64,000 bases of DNA from Anaeromyxobacter paludicola (GTDB lineage Bacteria; Myxococcota; Myxococcia; Myxococcales; Anaeromyxobacteraceae): the NCBI RefSeq assembly GCF_023169965.1, contig NZ_AP025592.1, positions 2,480,001 through 2,544,000 of the forward strand, read 5' to 3'. Positions 25,847 through 34,748 of the stretch are shown here, piece by piece; position 1 is the stretch's first letter, and each line of letters starts with the position of its first letter. Both the position numbers and the translations under genes were made by a program. The notes under the pieces were generated by a model. It worked only from the letters and a program-made list of their open reading frames with translations. It searched no databases and had not been told where the DNA came from.

Positions 25847-27786
25847 GCGGCCTCCTCGCCCCGGCTCGGGAGCTTCGCCAGCGCCGCCCGCGCCGTGCGC
25901 GCCACCAGCGGCTCCGGATCGCGGACCAGCTCGAGCAGCAAGGCGCGGGAGCGGGCCAGCCCGAGCCGGCCGAGCCCCCACCCGGCGTCGTTCCGGACGC
26001 TCCAGTCGCGGTCCCGCGCCAGCTCGGCCAGGAGGTCGAGCTCCGCCTCGGTGGCGGTGCGCGCCACGCCGTCGGCGGCGACGCGGCGCAGCTCCGGCGC
26101 CCCGTCGCCGAGCCGCGCCCGGAGGAACGGCAGCAGCCCGGGCGCGCCGATGCGCACCAGGGCGGAGACGATCTCGAGCCGCTCGTGGCCGTCGGCGGCC
26201 GGGAAGAGCCGCTCCAGCTCCGGCGCCGCCGCCGCGGCCCGCAGCCGCCCCAGGGCGCGGATGGCCTGGTAGCGGAGCTCGCCCGCGACGGGCAGCAGCC
26301 CCACCAGCGCCGGCACCGCGCGGGTCGAGCCGTTGCGGACGATGAGCTCCACCGCCTCGGCGCGCACCGACTCGTCGGGATCCCGGAGCTTGCGGACGAG
26401 GTGGGCCTCGAAGTCGAGGTCGTGATGGACGAGGAGCCGCAGCGCCGCCCGGCGCACGTGGGCCGGCTCGGCGTCGAGCAGCTCGACCACGCGGTCCTGG
26501 AACAGCGGACTGTGCGCGGCCTCGAGGATCTCGAGGGCCGGGAGGACCTTGTCGGCGCGCTCCAGGAGCGGTCCGAGCGCCACCAGGCTCTGCCCCGGCA
26601 TGCGCCCGAGCGCCTCGGCCGCGGCGCCCGCCTCCGGCGGCGTGCCCCGGTCGAAGAGCCCCACCAGCACGGGGATGGCGGCGACGTCGCGGCAGCGCCC
26701 CAGCGCCTGGCAGGCGGCCGCGCGGACGGCGGGATCGGGATCCGACATCCGCTCCAGCGCGAGCGGGACGGCGTCGGCGCTCGCCGGCGCGCAGCGCAGG
26801 GCGCCCTGCCGCACCGCGGGATCCGGGTCCCGCAGGAGCTCCGGCAGGTGGTCGCCGAGGACCTGCTCGTGGCGCCGGCAGAGGGCGGCGGTCCAGCGCC
26901 CCTCCTCGGCGTCGCCGGCCAGGGCCCGCCGCACCACGGCGGGGAAGAGCCGGTCGAGCCGCGCCGCCAGCGCGAGCGACGCCGCGGCGCGCGACAGCGG
27001 CGCCTCCTCGGAGCCGAGGAGGGGGCCGAGGTAGGCGCGGAGCCCGCCCTCGAGCTGCCCCTCGTCGAGCTCGCGGCGGAAGCGGGTGACCGCCGGGGCC
27101 GGCGCCGGCCGCGCCTCCAGGATCTCGGCCACCGCGAGGAGGAGCTGATCCCGGAGCGGCAGCCGCTCGTGGCGGGCCAGCAGCGAGAGCAGGCGCGGCA
27201 GCGCCTCCGGCGCCCGGAGCTTCCCGAGCGCCTCCACCGCCGGCTCCGCCAGCAGCTCGTCCTCGACCAGCTCGAGCAGCGGGGCCGCCGCCCGGGGATC
27301 GCCGATGTCGCCGAGCGCCGTCACCGCGGCGAACTGGAGCCACAGCTCCCGCCCCAGCAGCCGGACGATGCCCGGGACCGCCTCCGGCGCGCGCAGCCCG
27401 CCGAGCGCCTCGACCGCGGCCTGGGCGATGTTCGGATCCGGGTGCTCGAGCAGCGGCAGGAGCGCGTCGACCGTGCCCGGGTCCCGGATCCGGGAGAGGA
27501 TCTGGACCGCGAACATCGCCACCTCGAGGTTGGCGCCGCGCGAGAGCGCCATGAGGTGGGGCACGGCGTAGGGGCCCTGGCGCTCCAGCGCCGCGAGCGC
27601 GGCGTTGCGCAGGACGGCGTTCTCGTCGTCGCCCACGAGCCGGCCCAGGAGCTCCGGCGAGAGGTGGCGGGCCGCGAGGGCGATCGCCTGCTCCCGCGCC
27701 TCGGGGCGCGGGTCCTGGAGCGCGGCCAGGACCTCGGGGGCGTCGTCGCCGGCGGAGAAGGCGCGCTCGAGCTCCGGGGTGGTCAC
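25843..27786 (-). CDS. Long HEAT-repeat protein of the chemosensory operon
   Basis: This 647-residue protein is made almost wholly of HEAT/PBS-lyase-type repeats of about 30-35 residues, such as DPNIAQAAVEALGGLRAPEAV and DPDPAVRAAACQALGRC. It has no catalytic motif, signal or membrane span. Such solenoids act as protein scaffolds. Both ends overlap neighbours by four bases, so it is made in fixed ratio with the Che proteins. A scaffold or adaptor role in the array is inference from position. Confidence 0.85.
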   Translation of the reverse strand: MTTPELERAFSAGDDAPEVLAALQDPRPEAREQAIALAARHLSPELLGRLVGDDENAVLRNAALAALERQGPYAVPHLMALSRGANLEVAMFAVQILSRIRDPGTVDALLPLLEHPDPNIAQAAVEALGGLRAPEAVPGIVRLLGRELWLQFAAVTALGDIGDPRAAAPLLELVEDELLAEPAVEALGKLRAPEALPRLLSLLARHERLPLRDQLLLAVAEILEARPAPAPAVTRFRRELDEGQLEGGLRAYLGPLLGSEEAPLSRAAASLALAARLDRLFPAVVRRALAGDAEEGRWTAALCRRHEQVLGDHLPELLRDPDPAVRQGALRCAPASADAVPLALERMSDPDPAVRAAACQALGRCRDVAAIPVLVGLFDRGTPPEAGAAAEALGRMPGQSLVALGPLLERADKVLPALEILEAAHSPLFQDRVVELLDAEPAHVRRAALRLLVHHDLDFEAHLVRKLRDPDESVRAEAVELIVRNGSTRAVPALVGLLPVAGELRYQAIRALGRLRAAAAAPELERLFPAADGHERLEIVSALVRIGAPGLLPFLRARLGDGAPELRRVAADGVARTATEAELDLLAELARDRDWSVRNDAGWGLGRLGLARSRALLLELVRDPEPLVARTARAALAKLPSRGEEAA

Positions 27787-30083
27787 GGGTTCCCCCTGAT
27801 GGGCTGGGCGGTCTGCCGGCGGAGCATCTCGTTCTCGAACGCCAGGCCGGCCTGGGCCGCCGCGAGCTCGAGCACCTCGAGCTCGTCGATGGCGTGGTTG
27901 GATCGGCCGTTGTCGGCGTAGATGAGCGCGATGACGCGCTGGCCGCCGATGACGGGGAAGACGGCGCACTGGCGGGTGCGCGGCCGGCCCAGGAGCGCCG
28001 CGAAGCTCTCCGGGAACCGCACCGAGTCGAAGCCCACGGCGCGGACGCGGCCGTCGGCGAGGCACTCGCCGAGCGCGCTCTCCGCCGGGACCGCCAGCTT
28101 CACGCCCCGGGTGACCTGCGCGAGCGGCGCCCCGCTGGCGCTGCTCCCGAAGGCGCCGAGCGCCACCAGCCCGTCGTGGCGGACGAGGAAGAACACCGCC
28201 CGCTCCACCGACTCGCTGATGATGCTCATGAGGCTGAGGGAGATGGTGGTGGAGATGAGGCCGCCGCGCAGGTCGCCCACGATGCGGCGGAGCTTGGAGA
28301 AGGTGGCCGCGGCCTGGTCGGCCCGCGCGCCGCCGGTGAGGAGGTCGCGGCGGTTCTGCGCCAGGGCGCGCGCCGCGTCGGCCAGCAGCCCGGGATCGGC
28401 CGGGACCGCCGCCATGGCGCCGGCCCGGTAGGCGCGCCCCACCCCCTCCCCGCCGTCCACCACCGCGAGCACGGTGGCGCGGGGCCGGGCGCGGCGCAGC
28501 GCCGTGACCGCCTCGACGGTCACGCCCCCCCGGCGCAGGTCGAGCACCACGAGCGGAGGCAGCTCCCCCGGCGGCGCCGTGCCGGCGTCGCGCAGGTTCA
28601 CCGGCGCGACCCGGGCCTCCGGCAGCCTCTCCCCGAGCACCTCGGCCAGCCGCCGGTCGGGGGAGACCACCTGCAGGCGCGGGACGTCGCTCGCCGGCGC
28701 GGCCTCGGGCAGGGGCGCGGGCTCGGGCGGCGCGTCCGGCGGGGCCGGGGCCGGCAGGGGCTGCTCCGGCCCGGGCGCGGCGGGGGCCTCCGAGGCCGGC
28801 TCCGCCGCCGCGGCGGCCGGCGCGCGGTTGCGCTCGTCGAACACCCGGAGCGCGTCGAGCAGCACCATCTGCGTGTCGAGGCTCAGGTGTCCGACGATCG
28901 CGCCGGGCACGATCGCGATCTCGTCGATCGGCTTCACCTCGTTCACGTCGAAGCGGAAGGTGCCGCGCGTCCAGGTCACGAGCTGGTGGACCGTCTGCTC
29001 GATCTGCCGCTCCACCGCCCGGTACATGTCCTCGGGCGCGACGGCCTCCATCCCGATCAGGATCTGCCCCAGCGAGCGGCGCGGCTGCTCGGCGCCCTGC
29101 GTGAACAGGGCGGCCTCGAGGGTCTCCTCGTCCACGAGCCCGGCGTCGCGCAGGAGCTCGCCCAGCTTCTTCGAGCCCGGCCCCCAGGCGTTCACGATCC
29201 GGCCCTTGTGCAGGCTGATCTCCGCCTCGGCCTCGCCGGAGCTGACGGTGAGGGTGCCGGTGCGGCCGCCGAGGTGGATGAACTGCAGCGCGTCGGCGAC
29301 CGGCACGTCCTCGAGGTTGCCCGAGAGGCTGGTCGCCTCGGCGCGCGAGCGGCGCCCCAGGCCGACCGCCTCGCTCACCAGGCTCTCCATGGTCCGGAGC
29401 TTGCGGCTGGTGCTCGAGTAGACCCGGGCCGCGAAGACCGCCGAGGCGACGTGGGCCGCGATGAGGTCCAGCAGGTCGCGGTCCTCCGGCTGCAGCATGG
29501 GCTTGTGGTCGAAGAGCTTCAGGATGACCAGCGCGCCCACGGTGGTCCCCTGCACGCTGAGCGGCACGCAGGCCACCGCGTCGGAGCCCTCGAGCGGGGC
29601 GATGCGGAGGTTCCCGTCGGAGAGGGTCGCGTCCACCGCCGGATCGCCGCCGGCGTAGGCCCCGCGGTCGTACCGGCCGCTCCGGTCCTCCTCCAGGCCG
29701 TGCCCGAGCGCGATCTCGCAGCCCTCGGCCCGGTCCTGCCTCCAGAAGAGGAGGACGAAGCGCTCCGCGCCGATGAGGTTGATGGCGATCTCGGCGACGG
29801 TCGCCCGCACCTCGTCGGGATCGAGCGTGGAGTGGAGCTGGTAGGTCGCGACGTACAGGTTCATCAGCCGCCCGACCTGCTGCTCGTGCTCGGAGAGCTG
29901 CGCCGAGAGCTCCGTCCGGTCGGACTCGAGATCCGCGAGCCGCGCCTCGAGCTCCTCCGCGCGGGCGGCGCGCTCCTCGAGCCGCGCCGCCAGCTCCCGG
30001 GCGCGCTCGAGCAGCGCCGGGAGCGGCTCCGTCGCGCCGGGGCGCGCGGGCGGCCGCGGGAGCTCGAGCGACGCCGAGGTCAT
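27783..30083 (-). CDS. GAF - DUF4388 - receiver-like - GAF sensor protein
   Basis: This 766-residue multi-domain protein starts with a coiled coil (about 15-75), then a GAF domain (about 85-230). A DUF4388/PATAN-like domain follows (about 265-430: GNLEDVPVADALQFIHLGG, then TGTLTVSSGEAEAEISLHKG). After a Pro/Ala linker comes a receiver-like fold (about 515-640) lacking a normal acidic pocket, then a second GAF (about 650-755). DUF4388 domains often occur with receivers in myxobacteria and spirochaetes. No enzymatic output is visible. It is the second gene of the operon, overlapping cheY and the HEAT gene by four bases each. Confidence 0.82.
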   Translation of the reverse strand: MTSASLELPRPPARPGATEPLPALLERARELAARLEERAARAEELEARLADLESDRTELSAQLSEHEQQVGRLMNLYVATYQLHSTLDPDEVRATVAEIAINLIGAERFVLLFWRQDRAEGCEIALGHGLEEDRSGRYDRGAYAGGDPAVDATLSDGNLRIAPLEGSDAVACVPLSVQGTTVGALVILKLFDHKPMLQPEDRDLLDLIAAHVASAVFAARVYSSTSRKLRTMESLVSEAVGLGRRSRAEATSLSGNLEDVPVADALQFIHLGGRTGTLTVSSGEAEAEISLHKGRIVNAWGPGSKKLGELLRDAGLVDEETLEAALFTQGAEQPRRSLGQILIGMEAVAPEDMYRAVERQIEQTVHQLVTWTRGTFRFDVNEVKPIDEIAIVPGAIVGHLSLDTQMVLLDALRVFDERNRAPAAAAAEPASEAPAAPGPEQPLPAPAPPDAPPEPAPLPEAAPASDVPRLQVVSPDRRLAEVLGERLPEARVAPVNLRDAGTAPPGELPPLVVLDLRRGGVTVEAVTALRRARPRATVLAVVDGGEGVGRAYRAGAMAAVPADPGLLADAARALAQNRRDLLTGGARADQAAATFSKLRRIVGDLRGGLISTTISLSLMSIISESVERAVFFLVRHDGLVALGAFGSSASGAPLAQVTRGVKLAVPAESALGECLADGRVRAVGFDSVRFPESFAALLGRPRTRQCAVFPVIGGQRVIALIYADNGRSNHAIDELEVLELAAAQAGLAFENEMLRRQTAQPIRGNP

Positions 30084-30457
30084 GCCGCCGCGCCCGCCGT
30101 GAGCCGCTGGACCACCGCCAGCACCTCCTCGTTCCGGAACGGCTTCTTCACGTAGGCGACCGCTCCCGCCTCGAGGCCGCGGCGCGTGTCGTCCTCGGTC
30201 CCCTCGGTGGTGATGATGACGACCGGGATGCGCGCGAGCGCCGCGTCGGCCTTCGCCGCGGCCAGGAACTCGAGCCCGTTCATCCGGGGCATGTTGATGT
30301 CGAGCAGGACGAGATCGACGTCGCGGTGCTCCGCCAGCCGCTCCAGCCCCTGCCGCCCGTCGAACGCGTGCACCAGCGTGTAGCGGCGCAGCATCATGTC
30401 GAACATGCGGTGCAGCAGGTTGGAGTCGTCCACCACCAGCACTTTCTTCTGGCTCAT
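30080..30457 (-). CDS. cheY: CheY-like response regulator, first gene of the che operon
   Basis: This 125-residue receiver has D10, D11, D53 (LLDINMP), a Thr in ITTEG and Lys in YVKKPF, all expected for a phospho-accepting CheY. No output domain is attached. The ATG at 30457 opens the eleven-gene operon; an in-frame extension to 30673 lacks support. Confidence 0.92.
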   Translation of the reverse strand: MSQKKVLVVDDSNLLHRMFDMMLRRYTLVHAFDGRQGLERLAEHRDVDLVLLDINMPRMNGLEFLAAAKADAALARIPVVIITTEGTEDDTRRGLEAGAVAYVKKPFRNEEVLAVVQRLTAGAAA

Positions 30458-30874
30458 AGGCGCGGACGGCGCTGGAAGACCGGGCGGCGCAGTCCGAGGC
30501 TCGAGCCCTCCGCGCGCGAGACGGCGTGTCCCGATGCAGCGCCGGTGTTCCCCCTCCAGTTCGAATCGTCCCGGACGCAGAGTGAGACTGAACCCGATCG
30601 GGCGAGGGGTCAATTCCTTGGCGGCTGCGCGGACGTCCTGACGCGCCCTCGCGCGCCCCCGGGGGCGGCTCATCGGCGCGAGATCGCTGGGAGAAGGCGC
30701 CGAGGGGCGGCCTCGGGCGCGGCGCGGGCTCGCGGCGAGGATCTGCCCCGGGGAGCCGCCGGGCGCTCGATCGTCCGGAGGGAGTGCGACACGGGCGCAC
30801 CCGGGAGCGGCGGCGACGACGGTCGGCGCCTCGTCGCACCTTTCGGCACCCCGGACCGCGACGCACGGGGATCG
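30458..30874. other. 417-bp region upstream of the che operon, no gene seen
   Basis: This lies between the cheY start and the stop of the DUF72 gene, both on the minus strand. It should hold the che promoter; the best candidate is listed separately. Longer open frames across it are shadows with Arg/Pro-rich, low-complexity translations. Confidence 0.5.
30585..30613 (-). promoter_or_regulatory. Weak candidate promoter for the che operon
   Basis: On the minus strand TTGACC (30613-30608) is followed after 17 bp by CAGTCT (30590-30585), which matches the -10 poorly. The surrounding bases are less G+C-rich than the rest of the region. Alternative sigma factors are possible. Confidence 0.25.
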
Positions 30875-31621
30875 TCAGGGTCCGGTCCAGGGGGTCCGCT
30901 CCGCCCCGGCCCCCTCCCCCAGCACCGCCGCGAGCGCCAGCGCGAGCGCCGGCCCCCGCCCCGCGTCCTCGTGCTTGAAGAACACCCAGGCCTCGCCCCA
31001 GGGCTGCGAGAGGATGCGCGTCGCCCAGGCCCGCAGCCCCGCCGCATCGTAGTCGGGCGCGCGCAGGCGCAGGTAGCCCCACGGCGCGGTCGGGAGCACC
31101 GGCGCCTCGCGCTCGCCGTCGTCGGAGGTCGCGAGCGCCGCGCCGTGGCGCGCCAGCGCCGCGAGGACGTCGTCGGAGCGCCAGCTCGGGTGACGGAGCT
31201 CGAAGGCCGCGGGCGCGCCCGGGGGGAGCAGCGCCAGGAACGCCTCGAGCCGCGCCAGGTCCTTGCGGAAGCTCGGCGGGAGCTGCCAGAGCACGGGGCC
31301 GAGCGCGGGTCCGAGCGCGGCGGCGGCGGCGTGGAAGCGCGAGGCCTCCTCCTCCACGCCGGCGAGCCGCTTCGCGTGCGTGATCCGCTGCGGCCCCTTG
31401 AGCGCGAAGGCGAAGCCCGGCGGGACCTGCGCCCGCCAGCCGGCGAGCACGCGCGCGCTGGGCGAGCGGTAGAAGGTGGCGTTGATCTCCACCGCCGGGA
31501 GCCGGGCGGCGTAGAGGGGGAGGAGCTCCGCGGGTCGGGCCTTCGGCGGGTAGAAGCTCCCGCGCCAGGCGAGATAGGAGAAGCCGCTCGTGCCGCAGCG
31601 GACGCGCACGCGGCTAGGCAT
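30875..31621 (-). CDS. DUF72 family protein
   Basis: This 248-residue protein starts VRVRCGTSGFSYLAWRGSFYP. It has the conserved EINATFYRSPS, FAFALKGPQRITH and FELRHPSWR segments of the DUF72 (YecE-like) TIM-barrel family. The biochemical role of the family is not established. The gene stands alone on the minus strand, head to head with the antiporter gene. Confidence 0.9.
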   Translation of the reverse strand: MPSRVRVRCGTSGFSYLAWRGSFYPPKARPAELLPLYAARLPAVEINATFYRSPSARVLAGWRAQVPPGFAFALKGPQRITHAKRLAGVEEEASRFHAAAAALGPALGPVLWQLPPSFRKDLARLEAFLALLPPGAPAAFELRHPSWRSDDVLAALARHGAALATSDDGEREAPVLPTAPWGYLRLRAPDYDAAGLRAWATRILSQPWGEAWVFFKHEDAGRGPALALALAAVLGEGAGAERTPWTGP

Positions 31622-31732
31622 GCGGCCGGCGCGCGCCGCCGGCCACGCCCCGCCGCGCTCGCTCGCCCGCGCGCGGGGCCGCCGCCCGGCCACGCCCCCC
31701 CGCTCCGGCCGGCCGTCCTCGCCGCCGGGCCG

Positions 31733-34012
31733 ATGGCCAGCTTTCTCCCCGAGCGCGGCCGGTCCGCGCGACCCGGCATGCGCGGCCTCGGCGAGCACGA
31801 GCTCCTCGTCTTCCTGCTGCAGTTCACGCTGCTCCTCGGGGCGGCGCGGCTGCTCGGCGGGCTCGCCCGGCGGCTCGGACAGCCGAGCGTCATGGGCGAG
31901 GTCCTCGCCGGGGTGCTCCTCGGCCCCACCGTGCTCGGCCACCTGCTCCCCGGGGTCCAGGCCTTCGTCTTCCCCCGGGACGCGCGGCAAGGAGGGCTCC
32001 TCGAGCTCCTGAGCTGGATCGGGATGGTCCTGCTCATGATGCGGACCGGGATCGACACCGACGTGGCCCGCTGGCGCACGCTCAAGGGTCCGGCCCTCCT
32101 CGCCAGCCTCTGCGGCATCGCCCTGCCCTTCGCGAGCGGCCTCGCCATGGGCGCGCTCGCCCCGGCCGAGCTGGTCGGGCGCGGCGGGCGGACGCTCTTC
32201 GCGGTCTTCATGGCCACCGCGATGTCGATCTCGGCGGTCAAGGTGATCGCCAAGATCCTGCTCGACCTGAACCTCATGCGCCGGGACGTCGGGTTCGTCA
32301 TCCTGGGCGCCTCGATCCTCGACGACACCATCGGCTGGGTGATCCTGGCCATCGTGATCCGGGTGGCGCGCACCGGCCGCTTCGGCCTCGAGAGCGTGGC
32401 GACCACCCTCGCCGCCACGGCCGGCTTCGCGCTCGCGGCCATGCTCCTCGTGCGGCCGGTGGCGAGCCGCGCCATCCGCTGGCTCGAGCGCGAGGGGCGG
32501 CTCGAGCACGGCACCACGAGCGCGGTGGTGGTGCTCACGCTCGCCTGCGGCTCGCTCACCCAGGCGCTCGGCATCCACGCCATCTTCGGCGCCTTCGTGG
32601 CCGGGCTCCTCGTGGGCGAGCTCCCGCGCATCAAGGAGGCCACGCTCGAGTCGATCGACAGCATGGTGATGGGCGTGTTCGCGCCGGTCTTCTTCGCCTA
32701 CTCGGGCCTGAAGGTGGAGGCGCTGGCGCTGCCCGCCTGGCCCATCACGCTCCTCGTGCTGGGGGGCGCGGTGGTGGGCAAGGTGGTGGGCGCGGGCGTC
32801 GGGGCGCGGCTCGGCGGGCTCGCCGCCCGGGAGGCGCTCGCGGTCGGCATCGGCCTCTCGGCGCGCGGCTCGACCGAGCTCGTGGTGGCCCGCATCGGCA
32901 TGGACCTCGGGGTCCTCGCCGCGCCCATGTACGCGCTCATCATCCTCGTGCCGCTGGTCACGAGCCTGCTCACCCCGGTGCTCCTGCGGCTCAGCCTGCG
33001 CGGGCTCCCGGTGGGCGGGCAGGAGGCGCGGCGGCTCGCCGAGGAGGCGGCCGAGGAGCGCGCCATCATCCCGCGGCGGGGCACCAAGATCCTGGTGCCC
33101 ACCTCGGGCGAGCCGCACGCGGTCCAGGCGCTCCGGCTGGCCGCGCCGCTGGCCCGGCTCCCCGGCGCGACGCTGGTGGGGCTCTCGGTGGTCACCCCGC
33201 CGAGCGGCGGGCGGCGACGGGTCGGGCGGGGCGGCCGGACCGAGGAGGAGGTGGTGGCGAGCTCCGAGGCGGTGGCGCGCGAGCTCGACCTGCCCGACTT
33301 CCACCCCTCGGTGGTGCGGGCCGACTCGGTGGACGCCGCGGTCACCGCGGAGGTGGCGCGCGGCTACGACCTCGTGGTGCTCGGGCTCGACCAGCCCCGC
33401 GCGCTCTCGCACCGGCTCCTCCGGGCGCTGCTCGCGTCCGGCCACTCCGACGTGGTGGTGGTGCGGACGGGCCGCTCCGACGGGTGGTTCCGGCGCGTCC
33501 TGCTCCCCGTCACCGGCTCGGCCCCGTCTCGCGCCGCGGCGGAGCTCGGGTTCCTCTACGCCCGGGAGACGGGGGCCGAGCTCCACCTCCTGCACGTGAT
33601 CGAGCCGGCCTCCGCCCCGGACCGGCGCGCCCTCGCCGAGCTCCGGCTGGTGGGCGGCCGCATGCTCGAGGAGCTCCTGGAGCGCGGGCGGCGCGAGGAC
33701 GTCCGGGTCCGGGGGCGGCTCGTGTCCTCCCGCTACCCGGCGCGGGCGATCCTCGACGCCGCGTCCGAGGAGCGCGCCGACCTCGTGCTGGTCGGCGCCA
33801 CGCCGCGGTACGTGGGGGTGCGGGCGTTCTTCGGGCCGACCACCGATCTGCTGCTCGCCCACGCGCCGTGCGCGGTCGCCATCTACGCCGGCGGGGTGCG
33901 GCCGGAGGCGCTCCGGGCCACCACCGGCGGGCCCGAGCCGGCCGAGCGGCCGGGGGAGCGGTCGGGGGCCGCCCCCGCGCCGGGCGGCGAGGGGCAGGCG
34001 ACGCTGCACTGA
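31733..34012 (+). CDS. CPA2 cation/proton antiporter fused to two Usp domains
   Basis: This 759-residue protein has an N-terminal membrane half (about 20-420) with the Kef/NhaA-like fold, including LGASILDDTIGWVIL with the paired Asp residues of the ion site. The cytosolic half holds two universal-stress-protein domains (about 440-590 and 600-735), where KILVPTSG and RVLLPVTG mark each domain start. The second has GATPRYVGVRAFFGPTTDLLL, close to the nucleotide-binding G-x2-G-x9-G loop but altered. Such fusions probably gate sodium or potassium/proton exchange by nucleotide. The start is uncertain: ATG at 31733 or 31778, neither with a good ribosome site. Confidence 0.87.
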   Translation: MASFLPERGRSARPGMRGLGEHELLVFLLQFTLLLGAARLLGGLARRLGQPSVMGEVLAGVLLGPTVLGHLLPGVQAFVFPRDARQGGLLELLSWIGMVLLMMRTGIDTDVARWRTLKGPALLASLCGIALPFASGLAMGALAPAELVGRGGRTLFAVFMATAMSISAVKVIAKILLDLNLMRRDVGFVILGASILDDTIGWVILAIVIRVARTGRFGLESVATTLAATAGFALAAMLLVRPVASRAIRWLEREGRLEHGTTSAVVVLTLACGSLTQALGIHAIFGAFVAGLLVGELPRIKEATLESIDSMVMGVFAPVFFAYSGLKVEALALPAWPITLLVLGGAVVGKVVGAGVGARLGGLAAREALAVGIGLSARGSTELVVARIGMDLGVLAAPMYALIILVPLVTSLLTPVLLRLSLRGLPVGGQEARRLAEEAAEERAIIPRRGTKILVPTSGEPHAVQALRLAAPLARLPGATLVGLSVVTPPSGGRRRVGRGGRTEEEVVASSEAVARELDLPDFHPSVVRADSVDAAVTAEVARGYDLVVLGLDQPRALSHRLLRALLASGHSDVVVVRTGRSDGWFRRVLLPVTGSAPSRAAAELGFLYARETGAELHLLHVIEPASAPDRRALAELRLVGGRMLEELLERGRREDVRVRGRLVSSRYPARAILDAASEERADLVLVGATPRYVGVRAFFGPTTDLLLAHAPCAVAIYAGGVRPEALRATTGGPEPAERPGERSGAAPAPGGEGQATLH

Positions 34013-34045
34013 GAGGGGCTCGCGCGAAGAGCCTCGCCCGAGGCG

Positions 34046-34074
34046 TTGACAGGAGCGCGCCGGGCTCCTAGCCT
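34046..34074 (+). promoter_or_regulatory. Promoter of the TetR-RND efflux operon
   Basis: A perfect TTGACA (34046-34051) is followed after 17 bp by TAGCCT (34069-34074). The operator palindrome begins 10 bp further on, where RNA polymerase would start, as expected for a repressed promoter. Confidence 0.55.
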
Positions 34075-34084
34075 GCCGGCGTAA

Positions 34085-34104
34085 GTAACTAACTGGTGAG
34101 TTAC
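34085..34104 (+). promoter_or_regulatory. TetR operator palindrome
   Basis: GTAACTAACTGGTGAGTTAC is a 20-bp inverted repeat with 16 of 20 positions symmetric. The outer arms GTAACT and AGTTAC match perfectly. It sits between the promoter and the ATG at 34110 of a TetR-type gene that heads the efflux operon, the usual place for an autorepressor site. Confidence 0.65.
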
Positions 34105-34109
34105 CGACC

Positions 34110-34748
34110 ATGCCCACCCGCCCCCGGACCGGCCCCCGCCCGCGCGACGCCGAGGCGACGCGCGCCGCCCTCCTGCGCGCCGCCACCGAGACCTTCGCCG
34201 AGGCGGGCTTCGCCGGGGCGCGGGTGGACGCCATCGCCGAGCGGGCCGGCGTGAACAAGCGGATGATCTACGCCTACTTCCGCGACAAGGCGGGGCTCTA
34301 CCGGGAGGTCCTCGCCTCCCGCTTCCGGGGCGCCGCCGAGGTGTCGCGCGGCGTGGCCGCCGGGCGCGGGCCGCGCGCCGCGCTCGAGGCGCTCGTGCGC
34401 TGGTACTTCGAGGTGCTGGCGCGGGATCCTCCCTTCGCGCGCCTGCTCGCCTGGGAGATGCTGTCGGGCGGCGCCCGCGGCCACGACATCCTCATCGAGA
34501 GCGCCACCCCCGCGCTCGACGTCTTCGCGGGGCTGGTGCGCCGCGGCATCGACGCGGGCGCCTTCCGGCGGGACCTCGACCCCGAGCTGCTCCGGGCGGC
34601 GGTGACCTCGGTGACCATCGGCTACTTCCTCCAGCGCGGGGTGGCGCGCGGGCGGGTGCAGGATCGGGCCTGGAATCCGGCCCGGTTCCTGGACCACGCC
34701 TGCCGGCTCCTCTTCGACGGCATCGCCGCGCCGGGAGGCCGCCGGTGA
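34110..34748 (+). CDS. TetR-family repressor of the efflux operon
   Basis: This 212-residue protein has an N-terminal TetR helix-turn-helix (DAIAERAGVNKRMIYAYFRD, about 47-66) and a helical ligand-binding domain with the TetR_C-like DPPFARLLAWEM. It is first in the operon, and its stop overlaps the start of the outer-membrane factor gene. It probably represses itself and the pump, released by a pump substrate. The ligand is not predictable. Confidence 0.92.
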   Translation: MPTRPRTGPRPRDAEATRAALLRAATETFAEAGFAGARVDAIAERAGVNKRMIYAYFRDKAGLYREVLASRFRGAAEVSRGVAAGRGPRAALEALVRWYFEVLARDPPFARLLAWEMLSGGARGHDILIESATPALDVFAGLVRRGIDAGAFRRDLDPELLRAAVTSVTIGYFLQRGVARGRVQDRAWNPARFLDHACRLLFDGIAAPGGRR

